This document shows, piece after piece, positions 46,336 to 54,736 of a DNA stretch of 64,000 nt. The DNA lies in the NCBI RefSeq assembly GCF_038024875.1, contig NZ_CP136136.1, positions 4,278,001-4,342,000 on the forward strand, given 5' to 3'. Each line of letters opens with the position of its first letter. The first letter of the stretch is position 1. The notes under the pieces are model-generated. The model was not told the origin of the DNA and did not search any database. It saw only the letters and a program-made list of their open reading frames with translations. The position numbers and the translations under genes were made by a program. Origin of the DNA: Gordonia rubripertincta (GTDB lineage: Bacteria > Actinomycetota > Actinomycetes > Mycobacteriales > Mycobacteriaceae).

Positions 46336-47709
46336 TCAGGCGACCGCGACGACGTCCTCCGGGGCGAGCGACTCACCCACGGAAGGTCGGCGGTCCCGTG
46401 TCCGACGCCCGGCCAGCAGGGTCGCCACGACGGTGACGGCGAGCAGCAACGGGTAGCACCCCGCGTAGAGAAGGACGAGCGCGTGGTCGACGGGGCCGGG
46501 GCCCACCGCCCTCGGCATCATGAAGAGCCCCAACGAGATCGCATGATCCGACGTGAGATACGGCCCGCTGTCCCACCAGTGCCGCCACCAGGTGAAGGTC
46601 AGCGCGACGACACCGGCCGGGGCGAGCCAGTACCACCAGGTGCGGCGCGACCCGCCATGCCGCAGTGCGAGGTCGAGGGTGACCAGCAGCAGCGGCACGC
46701 ACCACACCCAGTGGTGGCCCCAGGCGAAGGGCGACACCGCACACATCGTCATCCCCACGATCGTCGCGGCCAGGAGTGGTCGCGACATCCGCCGGGCGAC
46801 GACGGCGGCCCACAGGCCCAGCACCGCGACCACCAGTGCCGCGGGCACCCACAGCCACGGCGGCACGTCGAACACCGGCCCGCCCGGCCCGGGATGGGTG
46901 AATCGCCGGACGTCCAGGTGTGCCAGCAGCTGCGACCCGAAGCCGCGGACCGACTGGTTGGCGGGCGAGTCGGCGCGGCCGACCCGGTCGGAGTCCATGA
47001 GGTGACGCGTCCAGTACGCGCGGGAATCCGCCCCGATGACGAGGAACCCGATCGCAACCGTGGCACCGAAGGTGGTGATGGCGGTGGCCGCCGCGCGCCA
47101 CTGCCGGGTGACGAGCAGGTAGATCACCGCAAACAGGGGCGTCAGCTTGAGTCCGGCGGCGATCCCTATCGCGATCCCCCGCCACCGCGAATCGGCGCGC
47201 AGGAACACCAGGTCGGTCAGGATCAGCGCCATGATCAGGAGATTGACCTGGCCGAGCCAGATGGTGGTCCGTACGGGTTCGAGTGCGGTCACCGCGACGG
47301 AGAACAGAACCGCGAACCCGACGAGGCGGGCATCGGTCCGGTAACCCAGGCTGCGCGCACCCAGCGTCACCACGGCGGCGAGCGCCGCGAAACCGATTGC
47401 CCACCAGGTGATTTTGGCGACGTCCGCCCCCAGCACGGCGAGCGGCGCGAACGCGAGCGCCGCGAACGGCGGGTAGGTGAAGTGCAGGCGCCAGAGCACC
47501 GGGGCGTCGTAGAGGGAACGCGAGTCGAGCACGGCGTCGGCGCCGGCTCGGTAGACCCGAACGTCGGTCGCGTTCTCGAACAGCCCGTAGAACGGGTTGC
47601 TCATCGGGAAAGCGGTGATGTGCCAGGCGATCACGCCGAGAGCCGCGATCCCCGTGAGCACGATCGCCCACGCCGGGATGGAACGCGAGTGGACGGTCGG
47701 TACGGACAC
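46336..47709 (-). CDS. GT87 (DUF2029) polyprenol-phosphate-mannose-dependent alpha-(1,2)-mannosyltransferase
   Basis: This 457-residue multispanning GT-C enzyme has at least ten membrane segments. The first periplasmic loop carries the catalytic-type Asp in NATDVRVYRAGADAVLDSRS and the family segment FTYPPFAALAFAPLA. Later AAGLKLTPLFAVIYLL and SPFAWGHHWVWCVPLL fit GT87. Members such as PimE mannosylate PIM, LM or LAM on the outer face of the membrane. Which acceptor applies cannot be told. GTG at 47709 is likely leaderless: TAGTCT lies seven bases upstream. The gene converges on the trehalose gene with a 30-base gap. Confidence 0.88.
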   Translation of the reverse strand: MSVPTVHSRSIPAWAIVLTGIAALGVIAWHITAFPMSNPFYGLFENATDVRVYRAGADAVLDSRSLYDAPVLWRLHFTYPPFAALAFAPLAVLGADVAKITWWAIGFAALAAVVTLGARSLGYRTDARLVGFAVLFSVAVTALEPVRTTIWLGQVNLLIMALILTDLVFLRADSRWRGIAIGIAAGLKLTPLFAVIYLLVTRQWRAAATAITTFGATVAIGFLVIGADSRAYWTRHLMDSDRVGRADSPANQSVRGFGSQLLAHLDVRRFTHPGPGGPVFDVPPWLWVPAALVVAVLGLWAAVVARRMSRPLLAATIVGMTMCAVSPFAWGHHWVWCVPLLLVTLDLALRHGGSRRTWWYWLAPAGVVALTFTWWRHWWDSGPYLTSDHAISLGLFMMPRAVGPGPVDHALVLLYAGCYPLLLAVTVVATLLAGRRTRDRRPSVGESLAPEDVVAVA

Positions 47710-47807
47710 GCGGGCGAGACTACGCCCGAGCTGTGATCCAGGTCACGGGAAACGCCGACGATGGGCGAGTCGTTGCCTATTCGCGTCGAAACACCACCCA
47801 GCACGCG

Positions 47808-47843
47808 GCAAAGCCCCGCCGAGATTTCTCAGCGGGGCTTTGC
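47808..47843 (-). terminator. Terminator of tRNA-Val(CAC)
   Basis: A perfect 12-bp stem GCAAAGCCCCGC (47808-47819) with GCGGGGCTTTGC (47832-47843) lies directly after the tRNA 3' end on the minus strand. The run of U in the stem's descending arm (CUUUGC) replaces a free U-tail. Confidence 0.75.
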
Positions 47844-47845
47844 TC

Positions 47846-47919
47846 GGTGGTCCCGGCTGGGATCGAACCAGCGACCTTCCCGGTGTGAACGGGACGCTCT
47901 TCCACTGAGCCACGGGACC
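47846..47919 (-). tRNA. tRNA-Val (CAC anticodon)
   Basis: Complete cloverleaf on the minus strand. The acceptor GGTCCCG pairs with CGGGACC. The D-arm begins GGCTCAGTGG. The anticodon stem TCCCG/CGGGA holds loop TTCACAC (anticodon CAC, reads GUG). The T-arm is GCTGG-TTCGATC-CCAGC. Discriminator A is followed by genomic CC, while the final A of CCA is not encoded. Confidence 0.97.
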
Positions 47920-47968
47920 GTGTCGGGCGCCTGATGTCTGTGACAGGGGCGCCTGCGCACGAGCCAGA

Positions 47969-47997
47969 AGATTACACGGCTTGCCCAGAGTTCCCAA
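47969..47997 (-). promoter_or_regulatory. Promoter of tRNA-Val(CAC)
   Basis: On the minus strand TTGGGA (47997-47992) and TAATCT (47974-47969) are separated by 17 bases, about 50 bases upstream of the mature tRNA 5' end. Confidence 0.55.
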
Positions 47998-48094
47998 ATC
48001 ACGGACGTGCCCCACGTCACAGACCTCGAATCTGACGGTCTCCGGTAATCACACGCTGGGAATTCACCGATCGGCAAGCTCCTGACCTGGCGAT

Positions 48095-48124
48095 TTGTAA
48101 AGTTCGGAATCGATCGCGTAAGTT
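48095..48124 (+). promoter_or_regulatory. Promoter of the plus-strand tRNA cluster
   Basis: TTGTAA (48095-48100) and TAAGTT (48119-48124) are separated by 18 bases. They would start transcription near 48131, about 40 bases before the first tRNA-Gly. The rest of 47998-48172 shows nothing else. Confidence 0.5.
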
Positions 48125-48172
48125 TCTCTTCGCACCGCGAGCAGCACGATCCACAAGATCGCTCGTGGGCAT

Positions 48173-48245
48173 GCGGATGTAGCGCAGCTGGTAGCGCATC
48201 ACCTTGCCAAGGTGAGGGTCGCGGGTTCGAATCCCGTCATCCGCT
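48173..48245 (+). tRNA. tRNA-Gly (GCC anticodon), copy 1
   Basis: The acceptor GCGGATG pairs with CATCCGC. The anticodon stem TCACC/GGTGA holds TTGCCAA (anticodon GCC). The T-arm is GCGGG-TTCGAAT-CCCGT, closed by standard pairing with one wobble. The discriminator is T. CCA is not encoded. Confidence 0.97.
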
Positions 48246-48268
48246 CGGCGCGAGTCGACCTCGCATCT

Positions 48269-48342
48269 GGTGGTGTGGCCGAGTGGTGAGGCAACGGCCT
48301 GCAAAGCCGTGTACACGGGTTCGATTCCCGTCGCCACCTCCA
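48269..48342 (+). tRNA. tRNA-Cys (GCA anticodon)
   Basis: The acceptor GGTGGTG pairs with CGCCACC (one G-T pair). The anticodon stem ACGGC/GCCGT holds CTGCAAA (anticodon GCA). The T-arm is ACGGG-TTCGATT-CCCGT. Discriminator T is followed by an encoded CCA. Confidence 0.97.
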
Positions 48343-48366
48343 CGCATCACAACTCAACAAAGTCCC

Positions 48367-48441
48367 GCGCGATTAGCTCAGTGGGAGAGCGCTTCCCTGA
48401 CACGGAAGAGGTCACAAGTTCAATCCTTGTATCGCGCACCA
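48367..48441 (+). tRNA. tRNA-Val (GAC anticodon)
   Basis: The acceptor GCGCGAT pairs with ATCGCGC. The anticodon stem CTTCC/GGAAG holds CTGACAC (anticodon GAC). The T-arm is ACAAG-TTCAATC-CTTGT. Discriminator A is followed by an encoded CCA. Confidence 0.97.
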
Positions 48442-48452
48442 CGAGAGAAGTC

Positions 48453-48478
48453 AGCCCCGGTCCCCGACCGGGGCTTTC
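48453..48478 (+). terminator. Terminator after tRNA-Val(GAC)
   Basis: AGCCCCGGTC (48453-48462) pairs with GACCGGGGCT (48466-48475) around a three-base loop, followed by TTCTCTT. It would separate the first three plus-strand tRNAs from the second tRNA-Gly. Confidence 0.8.
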
Positions 48479-48515
48479 TCTTGGCCACGCGAGCAGCACC
48501 ATCGCTCGCGGACAT

Positions 48516-48588
48516 GCGGATGTAGCGCAGCTGGTAGCGCATCACCTTGCCAAGGTGAGGGTCGCGGGTTCGAATCCCGTCATCCGCT
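48516..48588 (+). tRNA. tRNA-Gly (GCC anticodon), copy 2
   Basis: Identical over all 73 bases to the tRNA-Gly at 48173. Part of the upstream flank (GCGAGCAGCAC, at 48489 here and 48137 there) is also shared, which indicates a recent duplication rather than independent acquisition. Confidence 0.97.
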
Positions 48589-48591
48589 CGT

Positions 48592-48633
48592 ACACAGAAG
48601 AGCCCCGGTCCACCGACCGGGGCTCTTCTGTGT
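48592..48633 (+). terminator. Strong terminator after tRNA-Gly copy 2
   Basis: A perfect 19-bp stem (48592-48610 with 48615-48633) and a CACC loop. The stem core AGCCCCGGTC/GACCGGGGCT is identical to the terminator at 48453. On the plus strand it is followed by CTTCC. Confidence 0.85.
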
Positions 48634-48753
48634 CTTCCACGCGCCCAGCGGCGGCAGATTCGTGCCATGTGACCCAGATCTCAGAATTGGACATTTGACC
48701 CGTCCATAGCGTCCCAGATAGGTCGGGACAAGACGAAATGGGTGAGGCAATTG

Positions 48754-49371
48754 ATGAAACGGACCATTGTCACCGGACTGGCGACGGTTGCCGCCGGGGG
48801 GTCGGCGCTCTCCATCGCACCAGGTGTCGCGCTGGCAGCCGACAACGGTCAGCGGACAGGCCCTGTCCAGTTCTGGGCGGAGAACCTCGGAAATTGCGAG
48901 GTGAAGTTCACGCTGACGAACGAAACCAACATCACGTCCTACACGCTCGACTGGCGCATCGACGACGAACCGCTGCGCGACGTCGACTATGCCGACTTCC
49001 AGGTCGGACGCACCGGTGGGATGCATACGACAGTGGAGTCGTACCCGAAGTGGCCTGACGACATTGACACGATGGGTGAGAACACCGTGGACAACTTCTG
49101 GATGGAGAAGGGCCGTCCTGTGTCCACCGTCAGCTACACCAAGAATCTGAAGAACATCACCGACAGCTACAACCCCGCACTCCCGAATCCGGACGCGGCG
49201 ACGCACGACGTCGCCTACCGGATGGTCCTCGGCCCGCCCGGAAACCTCGGAGACGGCGGCCCCGAGTGGCTCGGAGACCGCGAGTGGCATCACGTCACCG
49301 TGACCGGTTGCGCCGGCGGAGGCGGCGGAGGCGGAGGCGGCTCGCTCGACGGCCTGTTCGGTTCCAGCTGA
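48754..49371 (+). CDS. Secreted protein of unknown function with Gly-rich tail
   Basis: I do not recognise this family. The 205-residue protein has a Sec signal peptide (MKRTIVTGLATVAAGGSALS, cleavage likely after ALA at residue 28). The mature domain of about 160 residues is rich in Asn, Asp and aromatic residues with two Cys (GNCEVKF and VTGCAGG) that may form a disulphide. It ends in a run of nine Gly then SLDGLFGSS, a tail style common in secreted proteins of Gordonia and Rhodococcus. ATG at 48754 has GAGG about eight bases upstream. An in-frame GTG 12 bases earlier is possible. It stands alone between the tRNA cluster and an ABC exporter. Confidence 0.75.
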   Translation: MKRTIVTGLATVAAGGSALSIAPGVALAADNGQRTGPVQFWAENLGNCEVKFTLTNETNITSYTLDWRIDDEPLRDVDYADFQVGRTGGMHTTVESYPKWPDDIDTMGENTVDNFWMEKGRPVSTVSYTKNLKNITDSYNPALPNPDAATHDVAYRMVLGPPGNLGDGGPEWLGDREWHHVTVTGCAGGGGGGGGGSLDGLFGSS

Positions 49372-49386
49372 GTTACTCGCCGTGTT

Positions 49387-49421
49387 CGCGGGGCCGAGAT
49401 CAGGTGACTTTCGGCCCCGCG
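49387..49421 (+). terminator. Hairpin after the secreted protein gene
   Basis: CGCGGGGCCGA (49387-49397) pairs perfectly with TCGGCCCCGCG (49411-49421), 15 bases after the stop. No U-run follows. Confidence 0.5.
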
Positions 49422-49453
49422 ATCCGGGCACTCGCCGGCCTTACGCTGAGAAC

Positions 49454-50353
49454 GTGGCCGCGATCGAGATCCAGCAGCTGGTCAAGTCGTTCGGCCATGT
49501 CAGGGCCCTCGACGGGTTCGACCTGACCGTCGCCGAGGGAGAGGTCCACGGCTTCCTCGGACCCAACGGCTCCGGTAAGACCACCACCATCCGGGTTCTG
49601 CTCGGACTGCTGCGGGCGGATTCGGGAGTCGTCCGCGTTCTGGGTCGAGATCCGTGGCGCGACAACGTGAATCTGCACGGCCGCATCGCGTATGTACCCG
49701 GCGAGGTGAATCTGTGGCCGGGCGTCACCGGCGGCGAGGTGATCGACCTCCTGTGCAACCTCCGCGGAGACCGCGATCGCCGACGCCGGGATGTGCTGAT
49801 CGAACGTTTCGAACTCGACCCGCGCAAGAAGTCGCGCACCTACTCCAAGGGCAATCGGCAGAAGGTCGCGCTGATCGCGGCGCTGGCCTCCGACGCCGAA
49901 CTCCTCCTTCTCGATGAGCCGACGTCCGGCTTGGACCCGCTCAAGGAGGCCGAGTTCCAGCGGTGCATCGAGGAGGAGCGCCGCAGCGGGCGGACCGTTC
50001 TCTTGTCGAGCCACATCCTGGCCCAGGTCGAGGCGCTCTGCGACCGGGTGACCCTCATCAGCGCCGGCCGGACGGTGGACAGCGGGTCGTTGTCCGACCT
50101 GCGTCACCTCGGTCGTCTGGAGATCAGTGCCGAGACCGCCCACGATCCCGCGGCCCTCGACGACCTCCCGGGCGTACACGACCTGATCCGCGACGGACAC
50201 CGCATCCGCTGCACCGTCGACGCCACCGCCCTCGACACCGTCGTCCGCGAACTCGCCGCCCTGGGCGTCCGCGATCTGACCAGCGCGCCACCGACTCTGG
50301 AGGACATCTTCCTCCGGCATTACGGCACCGGGACCCGGGCGACTGGGGCCTGA
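49454..50353 (+). CDS. ABC exporter ATP-binding protein
   Basis: This 299-residue ATPase of the drug/lipid exporter type has Walker A GFLGPNGSGKTTT, Walker B LLLLDEPTSGLDP, and the H-loop in LLSSHILAQ. The signature motif is YSKGNRQKV instead of LSGGQ, a variant seen in a subfamily of actinobacterial exporters. GTG at 49454 is supported by TACGCT six bases upstream (leaderless pattern). It lies nine bases before its permease gene and forms a two-gene transporter with it. The substrate is unknown. Export of an antibiotic or lipid is usual for this type. Confidence 0.9.
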   Translation: MAAIEIQQLVKSFGHVRALDGFDLTVAEGEVHGFLGPNGSGKTTTIRVLLGLLRADSGVVRVLGRDPWRDNVNLHGRIAYVPGEVNLWPGVTGGEVIDLLCNLRGDRDRRRRDVLIERFELDPRKKSRTYSKGNRQKVALIAALASDAELLLLDEPTSGLDPLKEAEFQRCIEEERRSGRTVLLSSHILAQVEALCDRVTLISAGRTVDSGSLSDLRHLGRLEISAETAHDPAALDDLPGVHDLIRDGHRIRCTVDATALDTVVRELAALGVRDLTSAPPTLEDIFLRHYGTGTRATGA

Positions 50354-50362
50354 GGACATCCG

Positions 50363-52006
50363 ATGGCGGAGGTCGAGATGGTGCAGGTCTCGGAGCGAAA
50401 CCCGGTTCGTGGCGTCGGACGGGCTGCGGACGCCACCGGCCTCCGCACACTGCTGAAGTTCTACGTTCGGCGCGAACGAGCCGCGCTCGTGGCATGGATC
50501 GGCGGAACCGCCGCCCTGGTGGGATTCCAGGCTGTCGCCAGCCAGAACTTCTACGACACCCCGGCCAAGCTGGCCGCTTTGCGCGAGACCATCGGCGGTA
50601 GTCCCGCGGTGATCGCGCTCGGCGGACCCGAGGAGCTGCTCGCCACGATCGGCGGCGAAGTGGTCTTCGAGATATTCGGTTATGCCGCAATTGTTCTCGG
50701 CCTCATGTCGATGTTCCTCGTGGGTCGGCACACCCGCACAGACGAGGAGAACGGTCGCGCCGAACTCCTCCGCTCGACGCGAGTCGGCCGCGATGCGCCG
50801 GTCGCGACCGCATTGACTCTTGCGGCCGTCGCGAATCTCGCCGCCGGCGTTGCCGTCGCGATCACCGCCCTCGCCACCGGCCTCCCGCTCGGCGGTTCCG
50901 TTGTCTTCGGCGCGGCACTGGCCGGAGTGGGCCTCACCTTCGCGACCCTGACGGCACTGGCCGCGCAGATCTTCGAGAATCCCCGCAGCGTCTACGGTTC
51001 GATCACGGCGATGATCGGGCTGGCGTATGTTCTGCGGGCGATCGGTGATGTCGGCAACGGAGCGATGTCGTGGCTCTCCCCCATCGGCTGGGGTCAGCGC
51101 ACGTTCCCGTACGTCGACGACAAGTGGTGGCCGCTCCTGCTTCCACTCGTGGCATCGACGCTGACCATCGCAGCCGCCGTGGCGGTGTCCGAGCACCGCG
51201 ATTTCGGCGCCGGGATCTTCGGCAACCGGGCCGGGCGCGCAGAGGCGTCGTGGCTGCTGCGTACGACGACGGGCCTGGCGTGGCGTCTGCACCGCGGATC
51301 GATCGCCGCCTGGGCGGCAGGCGTGTTCGTCCTGTCGGCCGCCTACGGCTCGTTCGGCGACGCGATCACCGACTTCATCGAGGACAACCCTCAGATCGCG
51401 GAGTTCCTGCCCGGCGGCGCCGAGGACGCCGTGGACGCCTACCTCGCACTCACGCTCACGATCGCCGCCCTGATGTCGGCCGGATACGGCGTCAACAGCA
51501 CACTGCGCGCCCGGCGGGAGGAAACCGCCGAACTGGCTGAATCGATCGTCGCGGCGAACGCGAACCGGCTGTCCTGGTTCGGCGGCCATCTCACGATGGC
51601 ACTCGGCGGCAGTGCGATCGTCCTGGCTGCGGGCGCCATCGGTGAAGGCCTCGCCTACGGGCTGACCGTCGACGACCTCGGCCAGATCCCGCGCCTGCTC
51701 GTCGCCTCGGCCGCCTACCTCCCGGCGGTCTGGCTGATCCTCGCCGCGGCGGCCGCAGGCGTCGGACTCATACCGCGAGCAGCCGCGATCGTGTCCTGGA
51801 CCTACTTCGCGTACTGCGTCGTCGCCGAGATCCTCGCCGAGTCGTTCGACCTGCCGGAGTGGACACGCGCGGCGTCACCGTTCCAGCATCTACCGCAGGT
51901 CCCGCTCGACGCCGTGACGCCGGGCGGTCCCGTCGTCGTCACGGCGCTGGCGGCAGTCACACTGACCGTCGGCTTCGTCGGGTTGGCCCGCCGCGACCTG
52001 GGGTAG
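50363..52006 (+). CDS. ABC exporter permease, twelve-helix type (polyketide antibiotic transporter-like)
   Basis: This 547-residue membrane protein is built as two repeats of about six membrane segments. Each repeat begins with a helix preceded by basic residues (KFYVRRERAALVAWIGGTAALV; WRLHRGSIAAWAAGVFVL). The segments GRHTRTDEENGRAELLRSTRVGR and RARREETAELAESIVAA mark equivalent cytoplasmic loops with the conserved EE-R pattern. It pairs with the upstream ATPase. The gene ends 16 bases from the convergent acyl-CoA ligase gene. Confidence 0.87.
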   Translation: MAEVEMVQVSERNPVRGVGRAADATGLRTLLKFYVRRERAALVAWIGGTAALVGFQAVASQNFYDTPAKLAALRETIGGSPAVIALGGPEELLATIGGEVVFEIFGYAAIVLGLMSMFLVGRHTRTDEENGRAELLRSTRVGRDAPVATALTLAAVANLAAGVAVAITALATGLPLGGSVVFGAALAGVGLTFATLTALAAQIFENPRSVYGSITAMIGLAYVLRAIGDVGNGAMSWLSPIGWGQRTFPYVDDKWWPLLLPLVASTLTIAAAVAVSEHRDFGAGIFGNRAGRAEASWLLRTTTGLAWRLHRGSIAAWAAGVFVLSAAYGSFGDAITDFIEDNPQIAEFLPGGAEDAVDAYLALTLTIAALMSAGYGVNSTLRARREETAELAESIVAANANRLSWFGGHLTMALGGSAIVLAAGAIGEGLAYGLTVDDLGQIPRLLVASAAYLPAVWLILAAAAAGVGLIPRAAAIVSWTYFAYCVVAEILAESFDLPEWTRAASPFQHLPQVPLDAVTPGGPVVVTALAAVTLTVGFVGLARRDLG

Positions 52007-52022
52007 ACGTTGATCCGCTCTC

Positions 52023-53630
52023 CTACTTGCGCAGGTCCTTGCGGAGGATCTTGCCCGACGCCGACTTCGGGATCGCCTCGATGAACTCCACCGCACGAAC
52101 CTTCTTGTGCGGGGCCACCTTCGACGCCACGAACTCCATCACCTCGTCGGCGGTCAGCTCGGCCTCGGGCTGCCGGACGACGAACGCCTTCGGGATCTCC
52201 TCCCCCGACTCCGCATCGATCACACCAATGACCGCCGAGTCCGCGATCTTGTCATGGGTCAGCAGCAGGGCCTCCAACTCCGCCGGCGGCACCTGGTAGC
52301 CCTTGTACTTGATGAGCTCCTTGAGCCGATCGACGATGTAGACACACCCCGTCGGATCGACCTGCGCCATGTCACCGGTGTGCAGAAAACCGTCGGCATC
52401 GATGGTGTCGGCGGTGGCCTGCTCGTTGTTGAGGTAACCGAGCATCACGTTCGGCCCCTTCACCCACAACTCACCCGGCTCCGAGAGCCCCTCCTGCGGA
52501 AGGGGGATGTCCTCACCGGTGGCCGGGTCGACGACCTTGTTCACGGTGTTCGGCACCGGCCAGCCCGTCGACGACAGCGGCGGATCCTCACGCCCCAACG
52601 TGGCCTGGGTGTCGAAGGGGATGATGTGCGAGACCGGCGACAGCTCGCTCATGCCGTAACCCTGCAACATGTGCAGGTCCAAACGCTTGGCCACGGCCTG
52701 ACCCAACTCGTCGTCGAGCGGGGCCGCCCCCGACATCATCGTGTGCAACGACGACAGGTCGTAATTGTCCACGATCGGATGCTTCGCCAGCGCCACCGCG
52801 ACCGGCGGCGCGATGTAGGCCATCGTCACCTTGTGGTTCTGGATGTTCTCCAAGAACTCCACCAGATCGAACCGCGGCATGATGACCAGCGAACCGCGAG
52901 CCGCGAGAGCCGCGTTGAGCAGCACCGTCATTCCGTAGATGTGGAAGAACGGCAGCACCGCGATCACCACATCGTCGGCGGTCATACCCTGCAACGGCCT
53001 CAGCTGGGCGACGTTGGCGACCAGATTCCGGTGAGACAGCGCAACACCCTTGGGATTCCCGGTCGTTCCCGAGCTGTAGGGCAACACCGCCACATGGGTG
53101 GCCGGGTCGAAGGAGACGTCCGGCGCGGGCAGGTGCGGACCCAGCAGATCCACCGCGTTCGGATGACCCGAGGCGTCCTGCCCCTCACCGTCGAGGACGA
53201 TCAGGCTCTCCGCGGCCAACCCCACCTCGTCGGCGGCCGCCTTGGCCTGCTCGAACATCGGCGAGATCGTCACCAGCATCTTGGCGCCGGAATCCCGGAG
53301 TTGCTTGGCGATCTCGGTCGCGGTGAACAGCGCATTGATCGTCGTCGCCGTCGCGCCCGCACGCAAGATGCCATGGAACACGGTCGCGAACGCCGGAATG
53401 TTCGGCGAGAGGATGCCCACCACATCCCCGACCCCGATCCCCCGCGACGCCAAAGCGCCGGCCGCCGCCTCGATCTGACCGACCAACTGGCCGTAACTGG
53501 TCGTCGAACCCGACTTCGGGTCCACCAGGGCGATCCGTCCGCGGTCCTCGTCGGCGACCGACCCGAACAGATAGTCGAAGACACTCACATCGGGGATCTC
53601 GACGTCGGGGAAAGGACTGGCGAAACTCAC
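52023..53630 (-). CDS. AMP-dependent acyl-CoA ligase (4-coumarate-CoA ligase-like), second ligase of the operon
   Basis: This 535-residue ANL-superfamily enzyme activates a carboxylic acid as acyl-AMP and forms its CoA thioester. Core motifs are intact: P-loop LPYSSGTTGNPKG, YGMSE, TGDMAQVD, KELIKYKGYQV and the C-terminal catalytic Lys in PKSASGKILRKDL. The closest familiar type is 4-coumarate-CoA ligase, but the acid cannot be predicted. GTG at 53630 overlaps the CoA-racemase stop as GTGA and has GGAGGTG five bases upstream. It is the last gene of the five-gene operon starting at 57609. Confidence 0.9.
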   Translation of the reverse strand: MSFASPFPDVEIPDVSVFDYLFGSVADEDRGRIALVDPKSGSTTSYGQLVGQIEAAAGALASRGIGVGDVVGILSPNIPAFATVFHGILRAGATATTINALFTATEIAKQLRDSGAKMLVTISPMFEQAKAAADEVGLAAESLIVLDGEGQDASGHPNAVDLLGPHLPAPDVSFDPATHVAVLPYSSGTTGNPKGVALSHRNLVANVAQLRPLQGMTADDVVIAVLPFFHIYGMTVLLNAALAARGSLVIMPRFDLVEFLENIQNHKVTMAYIAPPVAVALAKHPIVDNYDLSSLHTMMSGAAPLDDELGQAVAKRLDLHMLQGYGMSELSPVSHIIPFDTQATLGREDPPLSSTGWPVPNTVNKVVDPATGEDIPLPQEGLSEPGELWVKGPNVMLGYLNNEQATADTIDADGFLHTGDMAQVDPTGCVYIVDRLKELIKYKGYQVPPAELEALLLTHDKIADSAVIGVIDAESGEEIPKAFVVRQPEAELTADEVMEFVASKVAPHKKVRAVEFIEAIPKSASGKILRKDLRK

Positions 53631-54736
53631 GACACCTCCACAGGTGAATCGGTCGACCATTGATCGAGAATCTGCGTCAGGTCCGCGGTCGAGGACCCGG
53701 ACGGCGTGGGCAGGACTGTTCGGGAGAACCGCGGGGCGGGTGCGGGTTGGACGGCGTCGTCGACGGTGACGTAGCTGCCGCGTTGCCGTGCAACGGGATC
53801 GGCGGCCGCCTCGTCGAAGTCGAGCACCGGGGTGAGACACGCGTCGACGCCGGCGAAGTCATCGGACCACTCGTCGCGGGTCCGCGTCGCGAATCGGGCG
53901 GCAAGCGCGGCGGAGATGACCGGCCAGTGGGCTCGGTCCCATCGGTCGGGCAGGTCACCGAGACCGAGGGTGCCGATCAGATTGCGCCAGAACTTCTCCT
54001 CGAGTGCGCCGACGGCGACGAAGCGGCCGTCCGCACACTCGTAGGTGGCATAGAAGGGTGCGGAACCGTCGAGCAGGTTGCCCTCCGATCGGGACACCCA
54101 GCGTCCGGCCGCTTTCCACGACCACTGCAGCTGGGCGAGCAGACCGGCGCCGTCGACCATCGCGGCGTCGACGACCTGCCCGCGTCCGGTCCGCGACCGG
54201 TCGTGCAGCGCGGCCAGCACGCCGACCACGAGCAGCATCGACCCCCCGCCGAAGTCGCCGGCCAGGGAGAGCGGCGGAACGGGCGGCGCTCCGGCCGGGC
54301 CCATGGCCTCGAGCACACCGGTCACCGCCAGGTAGTTGATGTCGTGGCCGGCGAGCATCGCGCGATCGCCGTCCTGGCCCCACCCCGTCATGCGGGCGTA
54401 CACGAGTTGCGTTGCGTCCTCGCAGATCTCGGGTCCGAGTCCGAGGCGTTCCATCACGCCCGGACGGAAGCCCTCGACCAGGATGTCGGCCCGCAGGATC
54501 ATCTCGCGGACGCGTGCCAGGTCGGCGGGGTCTTTGAGGTCGGCCTCGACACTCCGACGGGACCGGTACAGACCGGCGTCCGCCTCGACGATGCCGTCGG
54601 GACCCGCGGCCTCGGGACCTTTGCGTCGGATGCGGATGACGTCGGCGCCGAGGTCGGCGAGCATCATCGCGGCATGCGGTGTCGGACCCAGGCCCGGCAT
54701 CTCGACCACGCGCACGCCGGCGAGCGGACCGCTCAC
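53627..54736 (-). CDS. CaiB/BaiF family protein, alpha-methylacyl-CoA racemase-like
   Basis: This 369-residue class III CoA-transferase-fold protein has residues used by mycobacterial alpha-methylacyl-CoA racemase: His in AGHDINYLAVTG and Asp in LAGDFGGGSM. The N-terminus GVRVVEMPGLGPTPHAAMMLADLGADVIR is typical. A racemase interconverts (2R)- and (2S)-methylacyl-CoA before beta-oxidation of branched chains such as sterol side chains or pristanate. GTG at 54736 overlaps the tetR stop (GTGA). Formyl-CoA-type transferases share the fold, so a transferase role is not excluded. Confidence 0.87.
   Translation of the reverse strand: MSGPLAGVRVVEMPGLGPTPHAAMMLADLGADVIRIRRKGPEAAGPDGIVEADAGLYRSRRSVEADLKDPADLARVREMILRADILVEGFRPGVMERLGLGPEICEDATQLVYARMTGWGQDGDRAMLAGHDINYLAVTGVLEAMGPAGAPPVPPLSLAGDFGGGSMLLVVGVLAALHDRSRTGRGQVVDAAMVDGAGLLAQLQWSWKAAGRWVSRSEGNLLDGSAPFYATYECADGRFVAVGALEEKFWRNLIGTLGLGDLPDRWDRAHWPVISAALAARFATRTRDEWSDDFAGVDACLTPVLDFDEAAADPVARQRGSYVTVDDAVQPAPAPRFSRTVLPTPSGSSTADLTQILDQWSTDSPVEVS

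Noticed and set aside
47846..48588. tRNA cluster as an integration site with att repeats
   Set aside because: No integrase, no partial tRNA 3' end copy and no direct repeat downstream were found. The identical tRNA-Gly is a whole-gene duplication.
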